DNA of 64,000 nucleotides from positions 29,152,863 to 29,216,862 of the forward strand of contig OX344761.1 of NCBI GenBank assembly GCA_947034895.1, written 5' to 3'. Source of the DNA: Rhytidiadelphus loreus (lineage: Eukaryota; Streptophyta; Bryopsida; Hypnales; Hylocomiaceae). The position numbers were made by a program, and so were the translations under genes. Below are positions 61,432-64,000 of the stretch, piece after piece. How positions within the stretch are numbered: position 1 is the first letter of the stretch; each line of letters begins with the position of its first letter. The notes under the pieces were generated by a model, which saw only the letters and a list, made by a program, of their open reading frames with translations, was not told where the DNA came from and did no database searches.

Positions 61432-63449
61432 GATGTTTCACAAAATTATGTCACAAAGGTGTAAACATGTATCTCCTTAGTGGGACTAATTTTTTTTTTC
61501 CGATCAAGCACTTGAATCAAAAGTTATGATATCTTGAACTTTGGGGGCTACCCGAGCAAAAGTTCTCCTCTAATTTCAAAATTTGGTAGGTTTGTAACTT
61601 ATATGATATAAGATGCAAAGTAATGTAAGAAAATAATGATATGTAGTGTAAGAATCTCACTTTAAGAGAGGTTAACTTCAATTGAAACTATTAGACAAGG
61701 TTAGAAAAAAAATAGAAAAATCTAACTTCAAATGTGACAATCTTTTTATCCCTATGGTCAAAATTTACAAAAAGAACCCATACATTCCCATGTTAGTTTA
61801 GTACAAATTTGTACAATTGAATTTTGAAGAAAAAAAACGTTAAAATTTTTTTTTTCTCACTCACCTAAAAAGTAGCAGTTTTGCACAATTTTTGCTTAAA
61901 ATGTGTCTTACTCCTTTAGGGGGTAATCATAAGTTGTGTTTGTACAATTTTTTCTAATTAGTTTTAAAACCTAAATCTGAAATCTCCTTGTAAAAGTCAT
62001 TACCCTTATTGTATATCAATTATTTTCATTATTAAATTAAAAAAAAGTTAGGATCAAAGATAACCCAAGTTAGGACCAATACCTATTGAATAATAGAATA
62101 TTTTCAAAGCAGAGTCTTCAAAATCTATACCATACAAATGTTAAAGAACTAATACAAGAATCTTCAAAAAAAGTGATGGATGAAAAAATGAATTTTTGTG
62201 TGCTTGGAATGTATTTGTGTTCCTCCATTGTTCAAAATTTAAACACTTGATCTTTAAGAGATTAACATCTAGAGGTCAAGGTCTCCATAGAAAAGGCAAT
62301 GGACAAAAAAAACAATTTAGATGAGTTGAAGTTGTTATTTCATCCAATTCAATTTGGCATGAAGAATTTGCTAATTGTTCAACATTTTTATTAGATGAAT
62401 CTTGAAAATTCTTTTGTAAAAATATTCTATAAATTTTAGAATGTAAATATCCTATGATCTTTTGACCATAAAAATATTATTAGTTTAAGAAATTAAAGTA
62501 CAAGTGAAAATAAAACCTACATCTTCTATGATAATTAGAATTTCACATTTCAAACTTGCTACAAAATATTCATTAATATACTTTTGAAATTGTATCTACA
62601 AAAAAATTTAAGTAATTATTATTTTTAATTTTTAATATTTATTAAATATTAGTAATTATGTAGGGCATATCTAAACTTATATATATAATATATTATTGTT
62701 AATGAACAAATTTATTCAAACATTGTCAACTCTATTTGGAATCTTAAAGATTATGCTCCAAGATTTTCCTTCTAGATCAAAACCTCTTCCTCCTCCATTG
62801 GGACCTAATTTGAGTTGCAATTTTTTCAGCATTGTATTTAATTCTTTCTATTTTTTTTCTTCTTTTTATTAACCCCTCAATTTTTGTCAAGTTTAGAGGA
62901 TCAAAATTGCTTCAAAATTCAAGTCTCCAAAGCAAGGTTTTAATCTTAATCTACATTTATTTTTTAACAAATTCGACTATGGAATCATTTGGTTAACTCG
63001 TTAGAGTGCGCCCTTCAAAACTTTCAGTGTAATAAATTGCACCAATTGCAAGATCACGATGCTTGGATTTCAAAAAGAAGCATTTACAACTCTTTTCAAA
63101 TGGTTAGATTTCATCTTTCAAACTTTTTATTCAAAAATGTGTAAATTCTACAACTTGCAACTCTCTATAATACGTTGAAGAAGTAAGTTGGAAATACATA
63201 TAAAAAAAAATCAATAAAAATGTTTCATATTTGTGCTTGAAAAAAAGATTGAAAAAAATAAGTAGGAAGAAGTAGAGAATAACTTAAAATACTAAATTAT
63301 TCTCAATTTATATGGAATTGAAAAATGCCAACCCCAATGGTTGTAATATTGTAATAAACAATCTACATCCTATAGTTTTATTTTTTTCCAAAAATATTGA
63401 AAATTGAGTTAAATAAGGACTTCAAAGTTTATTTTAGAGGTGAGATTCG
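61432..63449. other. Gene-free AT-rich region
   Basis: I see no ORF with protein-like composition, RNA gene or clear element ends. Confidence 0.45.
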
Positions 63450-63805
63450 ATAAGTGCTCGCAAACTAAAACTTTTCATAACTTTCATCTCATTAATCAAA
63501 ATGGAATGATTCAAAGCCCTTTCCATATGTGTAGAGAGAAAACCAAGTTCAAATTTTTATTTCTAAAAAGAATTATATTTTTAGTTGCTTAGGTTGCCTA
63601 AACTCCACCCAAAAATACATATCATATAATAACTTTTTAAGTTTTGTGTAGTCAAAAGTTATGAAAATTGTTGCAACTTAAAGTTATTGCTTGACTACAT
63701 GTTGTGTGGAAATTTCAAAGAAAAAAGAAAGAAAATTTCATTCATAAATGGATGACAAAAATGCTATGTTGCTAAAAATGCTATTTGGTCCTTTAGGGGT
63801 TAATC
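63450..63805 (-). repeat. Dispersed repeat family 1, copy C
   Basis: Reverse-oriented. Read on the minus strand it starts TAACCCCTAAAGGACCAAAT and ends near GAGATGAAAGTTATGAAAAG, matching 28359-28720 over its length. Confidence 0.85.
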
Positions 63806-64000
63806 CCTAACTTCCCAAGACCTTCAATTTGAGCTTCTTGGAATTTGTTCTAAATTGAACAAAAAAGTCAACCATTAGAAGAAATTTGGGCCCTTAAAGA
63901 GGCCTCTAGAATGATCTTGATAAGAGACCTTAATTGGATTTAAATGCAAACTTATCATGGAAGGAATGATAGTTTTTCCCTATTTCCACCCATTTTTGAC

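Overview
This is nuclear DNA of a land plant. Three intron-bearing housekeeping genes of plant type (a cytosolic chaperonin subunit, a serine peptidase with a signal peptide, and a plastid-targeted shikimate enzyme) sit in an AT-rich background full of decayed DNA transposons. The species cannot be fixed from sequence alone. The short introns and long gene-poor stretches would fit a bryophyte, lycophyte or fern as well as a seed plant.

Layout. Positions 1-8237 look like a PIF/Harbinger transposon whose left end lies outside the window. It has a coiled-coil accessory ORF at the left (+), a DDE transposase at 6623-7927 (-, one nonsense codon), and a 5.3-kb segment between them. That segment is bounded by inverted arms carrying four identical 20-bp hairpins and contains a 531-codon frame with four stop codons and an HxD...H motif like an Fe(II)/2-oxoglutarate dioxygenase. 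Positions 11.4-15.2 kb hold a decayed CACTA/CMC (Tnp2-type) transposase. Positions 19.7-27.4 kb hold further decayed frames of unknown family. Positions 34.3-36.3 kb hold a Tigger/pogo-type transposase remnant on the minus strand. Between these lie foldback MITEs, a 546-bp element with an exact 8-bp target duplication, an 877-bp non-autonomous CACTA element with ATC duplications, and at least two dispersed repeat families.

The gene island is at 40.3-58.3 kb. CCT1/TCP-1 alpha (+, 17 exons, 541 aa) converges on a family S28 Pro-X carboxypeptidase (-, 10 exons, 514 aa). Next comes a class II DAHP synthase (-, 3 exons, 550 aa). All three can be assembled completely, with in-phase GT-AG introns and their key residues present. 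They have no evident pathway link; they are simply the intact genes between transposon-filled flanks.

Across the decayed elements the reading frames are mostly broken by in-frame stops rather than indels, often where CAA, CAG, CGA or TGG would be expected. This suggests transition-driven decay of methylated DNA. I found no tRNA, rRNA, CRISPR or organellar sequence.
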